DNA of 64,000 nucleotides, from positions 62,001-126,000 of the forward strand of contig JAHBVJ010000024.1 in the NCBI GenBank assembly GCA_019637615.1. The letters run 5' to 3'. Shown piece after piece: positions 51,358 through 59,744 of the stretch. A model generated the notes under the pieces. The model was not told where the DNA came from, searched no databases, and saw nothing but the letters and a program-made list of their open reading frames with translations. Numbering within the stretch: the first letter of the stretch is position 1; every line of letters begins with the position of its first letter. The DNA comes from Anaerolineae bacterium (GTDB lineage Bacteria; Chloroflexota; Anaerolineae; Aggregatilineales; UBA2796). The position numbers and the translations under genes were made by a program.

Positions 51358-51446
51358 ACTCTCATAAACTAAGAAAAATAGCATTTTTTGATCACTTTTT
51401 ATTCAAGATTTGGTAGGGTTACCATAACAAAGGGGTAATAGCAACC

Positions 51447-52463
51447 ATGAGCAAGCATTATACAAACACCTACGAAAGAAACGATCGTCCTACCGAGGAA
51501 GAGATCGTCGTTGCTGAAGGTCTTCCAACCACGCCCCGCCCCGTCATTGATCTGGACTCGGATCTTGTACAGTTCTACTTCCGGGATATTCGACCCGTTT
51601 CAGTACCATTAACGAGCGAAGAAGAGCAGGACTACGCCAAGCAAGTTCAGGCCGGGAAGCAAGCGAAGGCCAAGCTACGCCGCAATCCGAATTTGCGCGG
51701 CGATGATCGCGCAGCGTTGGAATCTGCTATCTATGTTGGTGACAAAGCCCGCATGGAGCTAATCATGGCGAATACGCGCTTGGTGGTCAGCATCGCCAAA
51801 ACCTATCAAGGGCGCGGCCTATCGCTTGCCGATCTGATTCAGGAAGGCAACCTCGGCCTGATGAAGGCCGTTGATCGCTTTGATCCTGAGCGCGGCGTGC
51901 GTCTGAGCACCTACGCCACGTGGTGGATACGTCAGACCATCGCCCGCGCCGCTGGCGATAGTGGGCGCACCATTCGTTTACCCATCAATCAAGGGCAGCG
52001 TTGGGGACGCCTCCGCCGCATCGGGGAAGACCTCTCGCAGCAATTAGGGCGTGAACCGAGCCTTGAAGAACTCGCGGCTGCCGCCGAATTGACAGTCGAG
52101 CAAGTGCAGTCCACGCTCGAAGCCGCGCGCGAACCGATGCAGTTGGATGAGTTGGTCGGTGACGAAGAAGATCGCCCGCGTGAAGATCTCTTGGCGGACA
52201 CCGAAAGCGAACTGCCTGAACAGGCCACCGCCCGTCAACTACTTACCGAAGCCATCGGTTATCTGTTGGCCTCGCTTTCCCCGCGTGAAGCCGCTATTCT
52301 GAAGTTGCGCTACGGCCTGAGCGATGGCGAAAGCCACAGCATGGCGCAAATTGGCGAGATCATGGGCTACAGTCGTGAGCGCATTCGCCAGTTACAGCAC
52401 GAGGCTCTGAGCAAGCTCCGCCGCATGGATCGCGAACTGAACCTCGCAGACTATCTGGAATAG
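51447..52463 (+). CDS. RpoD-like (group 2) RNA polymerase sigma-70 factor
   Basis: A 338-residue sigma factor without the long N-terminal region 1.1 of the primary factor. Region 1.2 is 'LVQFYFRDIRPVSVPLTSEE', region 2 'LADLIQEGNLGLMKAVDRFD' then 'STYATWWIRQTIARA', region 3 'IRLPINQGQRWGRLRRIGED' and region 4 'LSPREAAILKLRYGLSDGES' then 'GYSRERIRQLQHEALSKLRR'. The DNA-contacting residues of region 2.4 and 4.2 look normal, so it should read standard promoters. It is probably a general-stress or growth-phase factor. A terminator hairpin follows. Confidence 0.96.
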   Translation: MSKHYTNTYERNDRPTEEEIVVAEGLPTTPRPVIDLDSDLVQFYFRDIRPVSVPLTSEEEQDYAKQVQAGKQAKAKLRRNPNLRGDDRAALESAIYVGDKARMELIMANTRLVVSIAKTYQGRGLSLADLIQEGNLGLMKAVDRFDPERGVRLSTYATWWIRQTIARAAGDSGRTIRLPINQGQRWGRLRRIGEDLSQQLGREPSLEELAAAAELTVEQVQSTLEAAREPMQLDELVGDEEDRPREDLLADTESELPEQATARQLLTEAIGYLLASLSPREAAILKLRYGLSDGESHSMAQIGEIMGYSRERIRQLQHEALSKLRRMDRELNLADYLE

Positions 52464-52499
52464 CGAACGCATTCAGATTCAAGACATCCTGCATCTGTG

Positions 52500-52522
52500 G
52501 AAGGCGACATATGGTCGCCTTC
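52500..52522 (+). terminator. terminator of the sigma gene
   Basis: Perfect 9-base stem GAAGGCGAC / GTCGCCTTC with a 5-base loop, followed by ACTTGTTT. Confidence 0.7.
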
Positions 52523-52527
52523 ACTTG

Positions 52528-52566
52528 TTTAAGATTATGTTAAATATTTTTAAGATTATGTTAAAT
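52528..52566. repeat. two 18-base direct repeats upstream of the SixA-like gene
   Basis: TTTAAGATTATGTTAAAT occurs twice (52528-52545, 52549-52566) with a 21-base period, about two helical turns. The second copy ends 31 bases before the start codon at 52598. A pair of regulator sites or an overlapping promoter is plausible. Confidence 0.6.
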
Positions 52567-52597
52567 CTGGTACGATTTGCAGGTGAGGAGACTATCA

Positions 52598-53089
52598 ATG
52601 ACCAACCTGTATTTTCTACGGCATGGGCATGCCCACGATCGCGATGAGTGGAAAACCCAGAACGACGAACTGCGCCCATTGACTACCGAAGGAATTGCCG
52701 CGATGCGCCAAGAGGCCATCGTCTTGCGGCACCTTCAGCCAGATTTCACGGCGATTGTGACCAGTCCGCTGGTACGCGCGCGGGAGACCGCCGACATCAT
52801 CCACACGCTCTTTCCCGATCTTCCCATCACAGAGGATGCGTTGCTCAAACCCGGCTTTGGCCTGAAAGCGCTTGAAAAGGTGCTCAAACAGCATGACGGA
52901 CACGAGAGTCTGCTACTCGTAGGCCACGAACCCGACTTCAGCGCCGTGATCAGCGATATGATTGGTGGTGGGCGTGTGACCATGAAACGGGGCGGCATGG
53001 CGCGTGTAAAGCTGGCGAGCAAAGAAAAACTACGTGGAGATCTGATCTGGTTGATAACGCCTTCTGTGTTCCGTGCTGCCGAAGATTAA
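52598..53089 (+). CDS. SixA-like histidine phosphatase
   Basis: A 163-residue member of the histidine phosphatase superfamily. The ATG at 52598 has GAGGAG seven bases upstream and is preferred over an in-frame start 21 bases earlier. The catalytic motif 'LYFLRHGHAHDRDEW' has the phosphorylated His. 'VTSPLVRARETADII' carries the second Arg, and 'LLLVGHEPDFSAVISDM' the second His. SixA proteins remove phosphate from His in phosphorelay or PTS proteins. The receiver-only protein 107 bases downstream is a possible functional link, by inference. Confidence 0.93.
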   Translation: MTNLYFLRHGHAHDRDEWKTQNDELRPLTTEGIAAMRQEAIVLRHLQPDFTAIVTSPLVRARETADIIHTLFPDLPITEDALLKPGFGLKALEKVLKQHDGHESLLLVGHEPDFSAVISDMIGGGRVTMKRGGMARVKLASKEKLRGDLIWLITPSVFRAAED

Positions 53090-53196
53090 TGGCAGGTAAA
53101 ATTACTATAACGGAAAACAAACGCTGGATGCGTTAATATTCTACATTAATCATCTAAGCGAATTTATGCTAAATCAGCAAAGTGTAGGCATCATCC

Positions 53197-53562
53197 ATGG
53201 GAAGACGAATTCTCGTCATTGAAGATAATCCAGATAATCGGATTCTCATTACCGATGTGTTGACTTCCTTAGACTACGAAGTGATCGTTGCGGTGGACGG
53301 TGAAGAAGGCGTGGCGAGAGCCAAGAGCGAAAAACCTGACTTAATCCTGATGGACTTGTCCTTGCCGCATATGGATGGTTGGGCCGCCACCCGTCTCCTA
53401 CGTTCGCAGCCCGCCACCAAAGACGTGAAGATCATTGCTCTCACCGCCCATGCGATGGTAGGGGATCGTGAACGCGCGATAGAGGCTGGTTGTGACGATT
53501 ATGTTTCTAAGCCGCTGGATGTAAAAGAGTTAGCGGGCAAGCTCACGCAGTATCTCGGCTAA
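53197..53562 (+). CDS. stand-alone response-regulator receiver protein
   Basis: A 121-residue CheY/DivK-like single-domain regulator. The acidic pocket is 'LVIEDNPDNR', phosphoacceptor Asp in 'LILMDLSLPHMDGW', switch Thr in 'KIIALTAHAM' and Lys in 'DDYVSKPLDVKEL'. 'NPDNRILITDVL' and 'AHAMVGDRERA' are typical of DivK-like receivers or those fused to hybrid kinases. No output domain, so it must act by protein contact. No kinase gene is adjacent. It is probably transcribed separately from the SixA-like gene. Confidence 0.95.
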   Translation: MGRRILVIEDNPDNRILITDVLTSLDYEVIVAVDGEEGVARAKSEKPDLILMDLSLPHMDGWAATRLLRSQPATKDVKIIALTAHAMVGDRERAIEAGCDDYVSKPLDVKELAGKLTQYLG

Positions 53563-53588
53563 CCTCCCACTCCTCATCGTAGAAAACG

Positions 53589-53626
53589 AATGCCATCAGC
53601 ACAACTGCATGATGGCATTTCTTTTT
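53589..53626. terminator. terminator between convergent genes
   Basis: AATGCCATCA / TGATGGCATT, perfect 10-base stem, followed by TCTTTTTC in the plus direction. Confidence 0.8.
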
Positions 53627-53699
53627 CAAATCGACCTTGTAGGTTCCCCCGACATCACATAACCAATGTTCCGAATTATTTTTCCACTCATTCTTCCAC

Positions 53700-54824
53700 T
53701 CATCGAATGAACGGCAGTAGCAGCATACCGGGGTTAGTGCCCGCGTTGTTCAAGATCGGCAGCAGTGCCGAGATCAAGATGAAGATGATGACAAACAGCA
53801 CCAGCAGCAAGAAAATGCCCACCCGCCGCCGCGTGATCAGCCGCCGCTTCTTTTCCGGCGGCACCTCACCGAACTTCACACGCATAGCTTTTGCAAACGT
53901 CCGCACATCCGCATGACGGTTTGCAGGGTTACGCTCAATCGCCTGTGTGACGATGTTCGCCACATCCTCGGATAGGTCGCTGCGGTTGACTGGGAGTGGC
54001 GGCTGCATGCGGACATCGCGCCGGACATCGTCTTCTGCGCGCATCTTGAATCGGTACGCAGGCGCGCCTGTCAGCATTTCATAAAGCACGATACCAAGCC
54101 CATATACATCCGCCGTCGGCCCCGGCATCACACCGCGATCCAGCAGTTCCGGCGGGATGTAGGCCGGATGCGCATACTTATTCGCCCACGATGGGCTGAC
54201 CATCTGCGGCTCGCTCACGATGCCCAGATCGACCAGCATCGGGCGCGGGATGCCTTCCTTATCCGTGCGGATCAGGATGCTTTCCGGATTAATGTTCAGG
54301 TGTAGTTTGCCGCCCTTGACGTGCAAGAACGCGATTGCATCTGCCACGCTGATCGTCATCCATGCGGCGTGCTGATACCACGGCTGCGGGTTCTTGATCA
54401 ACAAATCTCGTAGAAATTCGCCTTCGACAAATTCAAAGACCATATAATATTTGGTCTGGTTCTGGTAAACCGTTTTGCCATAGGGGCGCTGCTCACCCGT
54501 CGCGAACTGATACGCGGGCAGCAGGATAGGCAGCATCGGGTGTTGTTGTTCTTGTGCCAGCTTGGCTAATGTCGTGGCTTCGCGCTTGAGTTGTTCTTGG
54601 CAGCCATCATGCGCCACCTTGAGCATGATCCGCTGTCCGGCGCGTTGTGCCTCATAAATCGTGGCGGTGCGCAGCACGCGGATCATCCGCACGATCAAAA
54701 TATCGCTCAAGTACTCGCCGTAATCGAAGACGACGGATAGCGATCCCGCCGTGCAGGTGCGTGTTTTGCACCACAGATTCGTTTCGTCCCAGATTCGCTC
54801 ACACGTGGTACAGACCTTCTTCAC
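53700..54824 (-). CDS. membrane-anchored pseudokinase with N-terminal zinc ribbon (EssB/YukC-like role?)
   Basis: A 374-residue protein starting at GTG with AAGGAG eight bases upstream. A zinc ribbon (Cys5, Cys8, Cys19, Cys24) precedes a Ser/Thr kinase fold (about 45-315). Lys69 and Glu82 of the ATP site are kept. The glycine loop is absent, and the catalytic loop reads 'LHLNINPESILI', so the HRD Asp is Asn177 and the following Lys is Asn179. DFG is 'DLG' (199-201). It should bind but not phosphorylate. A basic stretch leads to one helix (335-356) and a 15-residue outside tail. It is divergent from the EccC-like gene. In Firmicute type VII systems EssB/YukC is also a membrane pseudokinase. 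Confidence 0.85.
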   Translation of the reverse strand: MKKVCTTCERIWDETNLWCKTRTCTAGSLSVVFDYGEYLSDILIVRMIRVLRTATIYEAQRAGQRIMLKVAHDGCQEQLKREATTLAKLAQEQQHPMLPILLPAYQFATGEQRPYGKTVYQNQTKYYMVFEFVEGEFLRDLLIKNPQPWYQHAAWMTISVADAIAFLHVKGGKLHLNINPESILIRTDKEGIPRPMLVDLGIVSEPQMVSPSWANKYAHPAYIPPELLDRGVMPGPTADVYGLGIVLYEMLTGAPAYRFKMRAEDDVRRDVRMQPPLPVNRSDLSEDVANIVTQAIERNPANRHADVRTFAKAMRVKFGEVPPEKKRRLITRRRVGIFLLLVLFVIIFILISALLPILNNAGTNPGMLLLPFIR

Positions 54825-55137
54825 GAGGGTTTCTCCTTCAACACAGGCGACGCATTACGTCAACGGCGTCGGTTCATTTTTGTGTAAGATACGGTCGTCG
54901 CGGCTCACTTCGTTCCCATGATCTATTATGCCCGCTTCCATGCAAAGATGTTCAAAAAGACTTGAAAAAGAATGTGTACGTTTGGTTTGTACGCTGGTAG
55001 GGCTAATTGACAAAAGAACTGACCTATGCCATCATGACACTGAGTCGCTGGTCGTTAACGTAAGCCTAATACCATTGCCGCGCTTGTGTCAAGCGGCTCA
55101 TCCGGAACGTTTCTCCAATCGAAGAGGAGCGGCGCAC
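54825..55137. other. divergent region between pseudokinase and EccC-like genes
   Basis: 313 bases, presumably holding both promoters. An in-frame extension of the EccC-like frame to 54928 runs through it, but has no ribosome site and low-quality residues, so I treat it as non-coding. A TTGACA at 55007 lacks a matching -10. Confidence 0.5.
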
Positions 55138-58100
55138 ATGCCTGAATTTTTCAATCGTCCGCCCCGAATTCAGCCGGAACTCCCCAACGGCGAATTCGAT
55201 GTACCAAGCCCGCCGGGGAAAGAAGATGAGAGTGGACAGAATCTTATTCAGATCGGCCTCCCGTTAATTACGATCGCTGGTTACATTTTGGTCAGTGCGG
55301 GTGGCGGCGGACGTAATCCGCTGTTTATTTTGCCGATGGCGCTTTCCATGTTCGCCTCAGTCGGCATCGGCCTTTATGAATTCTTCCGGCGTCGTCGCAA
55401 TGCGGGCGTTGCGGATAAACTATATCTGGAACGGCTCACCGAACTCCGGCGCGAAATGCTTGACTCTCACGACAAGCAGCGCATCTTCTACACTTACAAC
55501 TTCCCCGAACCGAGCGTCTGCTTGCAAATGGCGGGTACTGCCGACGACATCAAGCCCAGTTCGCGCCTGTGGGAACGCCGCACGACCGACGCTGACTTCG
55601 GCACGTTACGTATCGGGATTGGCTCCCGTCGTTCTACCGTCATTTACAAGATCGGTGCGTCATCCGGCTCAGATTCGCCGCTGATCAAAGACGCTCTCAA
55701 GCTGATGAACGACTCGATAATCGTGAATGACATTCCCATCACGGTCTCGATGCGCACCACCTTCGAGGAGTGGGAAGGTGGCGATGAAGATGACAAGAAA
55801 GACAAAAATGCCGCCAAAATGCCTAGCGGACGCCACACCATCGGCATTGCGGGACGTGATCGCGCCCGTGTAACCGACTCGATGCGCTCGATGATGGTCA
55901 ACTTGTGCGCCATGCACTCGCCCACCGACATGCGCTTATTCGTGCTCGGTTCGCCTGACGCCAAGACCTATTGGGATTGGGCCAATTGGCTGCCACACTG
56001 CAACAGCAGCCGTAATGAGATCAGCATCGGTGACCAGCTCGGCTTCGATGTCCGCAAGCGCCGCCGCCTCTGGGATGACCTGCAAGCCGAATTAGAGCGC
56101 CGTCAATTGCGCTTAGCAGATGCCAAGAGTTATGCCGTCACCACGCCGCATATCATTGTGGTGATAGATGGGCTTTCTCCGAAAGCGGAAGATTCCGTGC
56201 TGAAGGAAGCCGAAACCGAAGCCGCCCTCGCCATCATTCTGCGCAACGGTCTGGAACTCGGTGCCTCGGTAATCTTCGCCGTCCCCGATAAAGATCAGAT
56301 TCCGAGTGACTGCCAAGCCGTCATCGAGATCGACACGACGGACGCTGAGGCCGCTTTCCGTTACGCTGAAGTTGGCGTCAATACCCTCCGTTTCGATGGT
56401 GTTGCCGATGCGGTCGAAGCCAAGCGCGCCGAACAAGACTTTGCTCGCCGTCTCGCGCCGTTAGCGGTGCGCAGCGTCGGTGGTGCCGACCTCGCCAACG
56501 CCGTCAATCTGCTCGAACTCAACAATGCGCGTACTGTCGAAGACCTGCCCATCCTGCAAAACTGGGCGGATAGCCGCACGCCGGACAAAGCCGATTGGCT
56601 GCGTGTGCCCGTTGGTCTGATGGTCGGCAACAAAGTCCGTGAACTGATCTTCGCGGCGGACGGCGACGGCGTACATGGCCTTGCGGCTGGTACGACAGGT
56701 TCCGGTAAATCCGAACTCCTGCTGACCATCATCACGGGTCTCGCCATCCGCTACGATCCTTCTATCGTCAACTTCGTGATGGTGGACTTCAAAGGTGGCG
56801 CGGCCTTCGAGCCGTTCCGTACCTTGCCACACACGGTAGACATCGTGACCAACCTGCAAGGCACGGCGGGCGCGCGTACGTTCGTTGCGTTGCGGGCGGA
56901 ACTCAACCGTCGCTCCAAGATGATTGCGGATTCCAACACCAAGCATATCGTCCATTACCGCAGCAAAAATTACCACATGACGCGTGAGCCGTTCCCGCAC
57001 CTCTACGTCATCATTGACGAGTTCGCGGAAATGGTCAAAGAGATGCCCGAATTCAAAGGCCATCTCGATAGTATCGCTCGTCTCGGTCGTGCCTTGGGCG
57101 TCCACCTCTTACTGGCGACTCAGCGTCCTAGCGGTGTGGTCAGCGACCAGATTCGCGCCAACATGAAATTCCGCATCTGCCTCCGCGTGGAAACAGCGGA
57201 AGACAGCCGCGAACTATTGCGGCGTTCGGATGCGGCCTTCCTACCGCCAAATATCCCCGGTCGTGCCTACATTCAGGTTGGTAACGAAAACGTCGAGCTA
57301 ATGCAAGTTGCGCGTGCTGGTGGCCCGTATACTGGCCCCTCGGTGGATACCTCGCCGCCCGTGATCTGGCCCAAGCGCCAATCGAAGGCACAAGCCTCTT
57401 CTGGTCGCGCCAATGCCGAAGCCGCTGCGCTTTCCGATGTGATCGTGGAAATCTGCCGCAATCTGTCCGAGACTCACGAAGAGGTCAAGCCGCAAAAGAA
57501 GCCGTGGCCTGATCCGCTCCCGATGCGTCTCCCGCTCGATAGCGAGACGCTCAACGGTGAAGCGAATCCCTTGCTGCCACTCAGCCATGCCGTCATCGAC
57601 TGGATGGAAGATCGTGGTCAGTGGCGCGGCATCCACTGGACGGACGAGGCCATGAAGACCAATATCGGCCTGATCGACAATCCGATCCGTGCCGAGCAGT
57701 TGCTCCTCACCCTCGATCTGACCAAAGGCCACTGTGTGATCTTCGGCTCGTCGGGTTGGGGTAAAACGACCTTCATCCGTACCGTGATCACGGGGCTTGC
57801 TGCCACGCATTCGCCTAAAGAACTCAACATCTATCTGATGGACTTTGGAGGTCGTGGTCTGGACGTGCTGACCGATATGCCGCATGTGGTAGCCTCGGTG
57901 CTGCCCTCCGAGGAAGAGCGCGTGCTGCGTCTCATGCGCCGCATCAGCAACATCCTCGAAGAACGCCGCACCACGCTCAGTGCCGCCCGTGCCGATAACC
58001 TGCTCGTCTATAATCAGTCCAATCCTGAAAAAGCGCTGCCCGCTATTCTCGTCGTTATCGACAACTTTGCCGAGTTCCGCGAGAACTTCGAAAACTACAT

Positions 58101-59640
58101 CGAAGGGTTGATCGGCCTCGTGCGCGATGGTCGTACCTATGGTGTGCATTTCCTGTTCAGTGCCTCGCTCACCAACACCATCCCCGGCAAGCTGTACAAC
58201 CTGTTCACCGAGCGTCTTACCCTCCGTCTAGCCGATGCGGGCGAATACGCCAATGTGGTCGGGCGCGGCGTGCCAGATATGGGCGAGATTCCCGGTCGTG
58301 GTTTCGTCTCGATTGATCGTACGCCGCTCGAATTCCAGACCGCGATCCCCGTTGGCGCTACGGCGGAAGATGAGCAGCAGGGCTTGGACGACACCAAGAA
58401 ACTCGCGCAGTTGGCGCTGAGGATGAAAGCAGCATGGAAGCTCGGACGTGTCGCGCCGCCCATCGATATCCTGCGTCCCGTCATCTCGCTGCAAAATGTC
58501 CTGCCCGCGCAACCGCCCGCTAAGCTTCAAGTCATCCTCGGCCTCGAAGATCAAAATCTAGAGCCGGCCATGATTGATCTTGCACAGCGCGGCCCGCACA
58601 TGGTCATCATCGGCCCGCCGCTCTCCGGCAAAACCACCACCTTACGCTCGTGGGTCATGTCGATGGCGCAGCTCTACAGCCCCGACAAGATCGCGATGGT
58701 GTTGGTGGACTTCCAGCAGCGCATGTTTAAGTATGGTGGCAAGCGCACCTTCGCGGATCTGCCGCAGGTCTACGCTGCTATTTCCGAACTGAGCGACCTT
58801 GAGCGTGTGATCAAGGACATCAAGCAGGAATACGAATCGACCCGCACTGCTGATATGCCGACGCGTCCAGAAATCTTCTTCATCGCGGATAACTACGATG
58901 ACTTCTCAGGCGTGATCGGCAGTGGCAGCATGAGCAAGAACACTGTCTACAAAGACCTCGCGGAATTGGGGCGCAAGTTCGGGCCGGAAGGCTTCCATCT
59001 CGTGGTAGCCGGTTCGATGAACCTGATGCGCGGTCAGGATGAGTTCGTCAAGCAAGCCTTAGCGCCGCGATTCGGGCTTGGCCTTGATGCCAACGACGCG
59101 CCGACGGCCTTGGGTGGTCGTGCCCGCGCTGGTGGCGCAGAGTTCCCGCCGGGACGTGGCTACATCGTCAAGTCCGGGCGCATGTCGCTGATTCAAGTGG
59201 CTACTCCGCAAGGCGATGGCACGTTGGAAGAAACGCTCGACAAGTGGATCGAAGAGATTCAGAATAAGTATCCAGAGCGCACGAAATTGATCAACGCCTT
59301 TGTCGGCAGACCTGAACCCGCACCGGTTGCTGCTCCGGCGACGCCCGCCGCAGCGTCTGCACCCGCTTCTGCTGCCTCTGCCGCTGCAACACCGACTAAC
59401 TTTGGTGCGCTGCCCACCGCGCCCACGCCACCACCACGTGCGCCTGCGCCGAGTGCCGCCGAGATTTTGGCGCAGTTGAACGCCAAGCGAGCTGCCGCCG
59501 AAAAGGCTGCTGCGGAGAAGGCCGCCGAATCGAATCCTGCCGCGTCCGCTCCATCTTCGCCACCAGCCGCGCCAGCCAGCGCGTCCGGCGAGTCGAGCAC
59601 TGAACCGAGCGGCGATCCGAACAAGCAGCCCGCCAAGTAA
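55138..59640 (+). CDS. EccC-like FtsK/SpoIIIE-type ATPase (type VII secretion motor)
   Basis: A 1500-residue protein. The ATG at 55138 has GAGGAG eight bases upstream. Two helices (about 39-54 and 61-82) anchor it, and a cytoplasmic stalk follows. Three ATPase domains come next. Domain 1 has Walker A 'GTTGSGKSE' (518) and Walker B 'YVIIDEFAEM' with Asp627-Glu628. Domain 2 has 'GSSGWGKTT' (870) and 'VVIDNFAEF'. Domain 3 has 'GPPLSGKTT' (1159) and 'FIADNYDDF'. Only domain 1 keeps the catalytic Glu, as in EccC, where domains 2-3 bind ATP and substrate. An Ala/Pro-rich tail (about 1390-1500) is extra. It would drive secretion of WXG100-type substrates, none of which is seen here. Confidence 0.93.
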   Translation: MPEFFNRPPRIQPELPNGEFDVPSPPGKEDESGQNLIQIGLPLITIAGYILVSAGGGGRNPLFILPMALSMFASVGIGLYEFFRRRRNAGVADKLYLERLTELRREMLDSHDKQRIFYTYNFPEPSVCLQMAGTADDIKPSSRLWERRTTDADFGTLRIGIGSRRSTVIYKIGASSGSDSPLIKDALKLMNDSIIVNDIPITVSMRTTFEEWEGGDEDDKKDKNAAKMPSGRHTIGIAGRDRARVTDSMRSMMVNLCAMHSPTDMRLFVLGSPDAKTYWDWANWLPHCNSSRNEISIGDQLGFDVRKRRRLWDDLQAELERRQLRLADAKSYAVTTPHIIVVIDGLSPKAEDSVLKEAETEAALAIILRNGLELGASVIFAVPDKDQIPSDCQAVIEIDTTDAEAAFRYAEVGVNTLRFDGVADAVEAKRAEQDFARRLAPLAVRSVGGADLANAVNLLELNNARTVEDLPILQNWADSRTPDKADWLRVPVGLMVGNKVRELIFAADGDGVHGLAAGTTGSGKSELLLTIITGLAIRYDPSIVNFVMVDFKGGAAFEPFRTLPHTVDIVTNLQGTAGARTFVALRAELNRRSKMIADSNTKHIVHYRSKNYHMTREPFPHLYVIIDEFAEMVKEMPEFKGHLDSIARLGRALGVHLLLATQRPSGVVSDQIRANMKFRICLRVETAEDSRELLRRSDAAFLPPNIPGRAYIQVGNENVELMQVARAGGPYTGPSVDTSPPVIWPKRQSKAQASSGRANAEAAALSDVIVEICRNLSETHEEVKPQKKPWPDPLPMRLPLDSETLNGEANPLLPLSHAVIDWMEDRGQWRGIHWTDEAMKTNIGLIDNPIRAEQLLLTLDLTKGHCVIFGSSGWGKTTFIRTVITGLAATHSPKELNIYLMDFGGRGLDVLTDMPHVVASVLPSEEERVLRLMRRISNILEERRTTLSAARADNLLVYNQSNPEKALPAILVVIDNFAEFRENFENYIEGLIGLVRDGRTYGVHFLFSASLTNTIPGKLYNLFTERLTLRLADAGEYANVVGRGVPDMGEIPGRGFVSIDRTPLEFQTAIPVGATAEDEQQGLDDTKKLAQLALRMKAAWKLGRVAPPIDILRPVISLQNVLPAQPPAKLQVILGLEDQNLEPAMIDLAQRGPHMVIIGPPLSGKTTTLRSWVMSMAQLYSPDKIAMVLVDFQQRMFKYGGKRTFADLPQVYAAISELSDLERVIKDIKQEYESTRTADMPTRPEIFFIADNYDDFSGVIGSGSMSKNTVYKDLAELGRKFGPEGFHLVVAGSMNLMRGQDEFVKQALAPRFGLGLDANDAPTALGGRARAGGAEFPPGRGYIVKSGRMSLIQVATPQGDGTLEETLDKWIEEIQNKYPERTKLINAFVGRPEPAPVAAPATPAAASAPASAASAAATPTNFGALPTAPTPPPRAPAPSAAEILAQLNAKRAAAEKAAAEKAAESNPAASAPSSPPAAPASASGESSTEPSGDPNKQPAK

Positions 59641-59651
59641 TCTAACAATAA

Positions 59652-59684
59652 CGCTTCCCTGCCCACACCAACGACAGGGAAGCG
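59652..59684 (+). terminator. hairpin between the EccC-like and FHA genes
   Basis: Perfect stem CGCTTCCCTG / CAGGGAAGCG with a 13-base loop, 11 bases after the stop. No T run follows, so part of the transcription may read through. Confidence 0.6.
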
Positions 59685-59704
59685 CTGACTGTATTTGTCT
59701 TTAC

Positions 59705-59732
59705 TTAGCACTAAGCACCCAGCACTTAGCAC
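59705..59732 (+). repeat. AGCAC heptad array (4 units)
   Basis: TTAGCAC, TAAGCAC, CCAGCAC, TTAGCAC in exact 7-base period, ending 12 bases before the start codon of the FHA gene and just before its GGAG site. Confidence 0.75.
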
Positions 59733-59744
59733 GATGGAGAGCTT

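Larger units (their letters stand above)
50874..51446. other. intergenic region with hairpins and small open frames
   Basis: 573 bases between the ABC ATPase and the sigma factor. It holds a 12-base-pair terminator-like hairpin, a nested 45-base hairpin overlapping a 31-codon frame, a 57-codon hydrophobic frame, and the sigma-gene promoter. Each is annotated separately. Confidence 0.6.

Noticed and set aside
55007..55035. Promoter with TTGACA upstream of the EccC-like gene
   Set aside because: No acceptable -10 hexamer at 16-18 bases.
54928..55137. N-terminal extension of the EccC-like protein
   Set aside because: No ribosome site, Cys-rich unlikely sequence, while ATG 55138 has a strong site and a family-like N-terminus.
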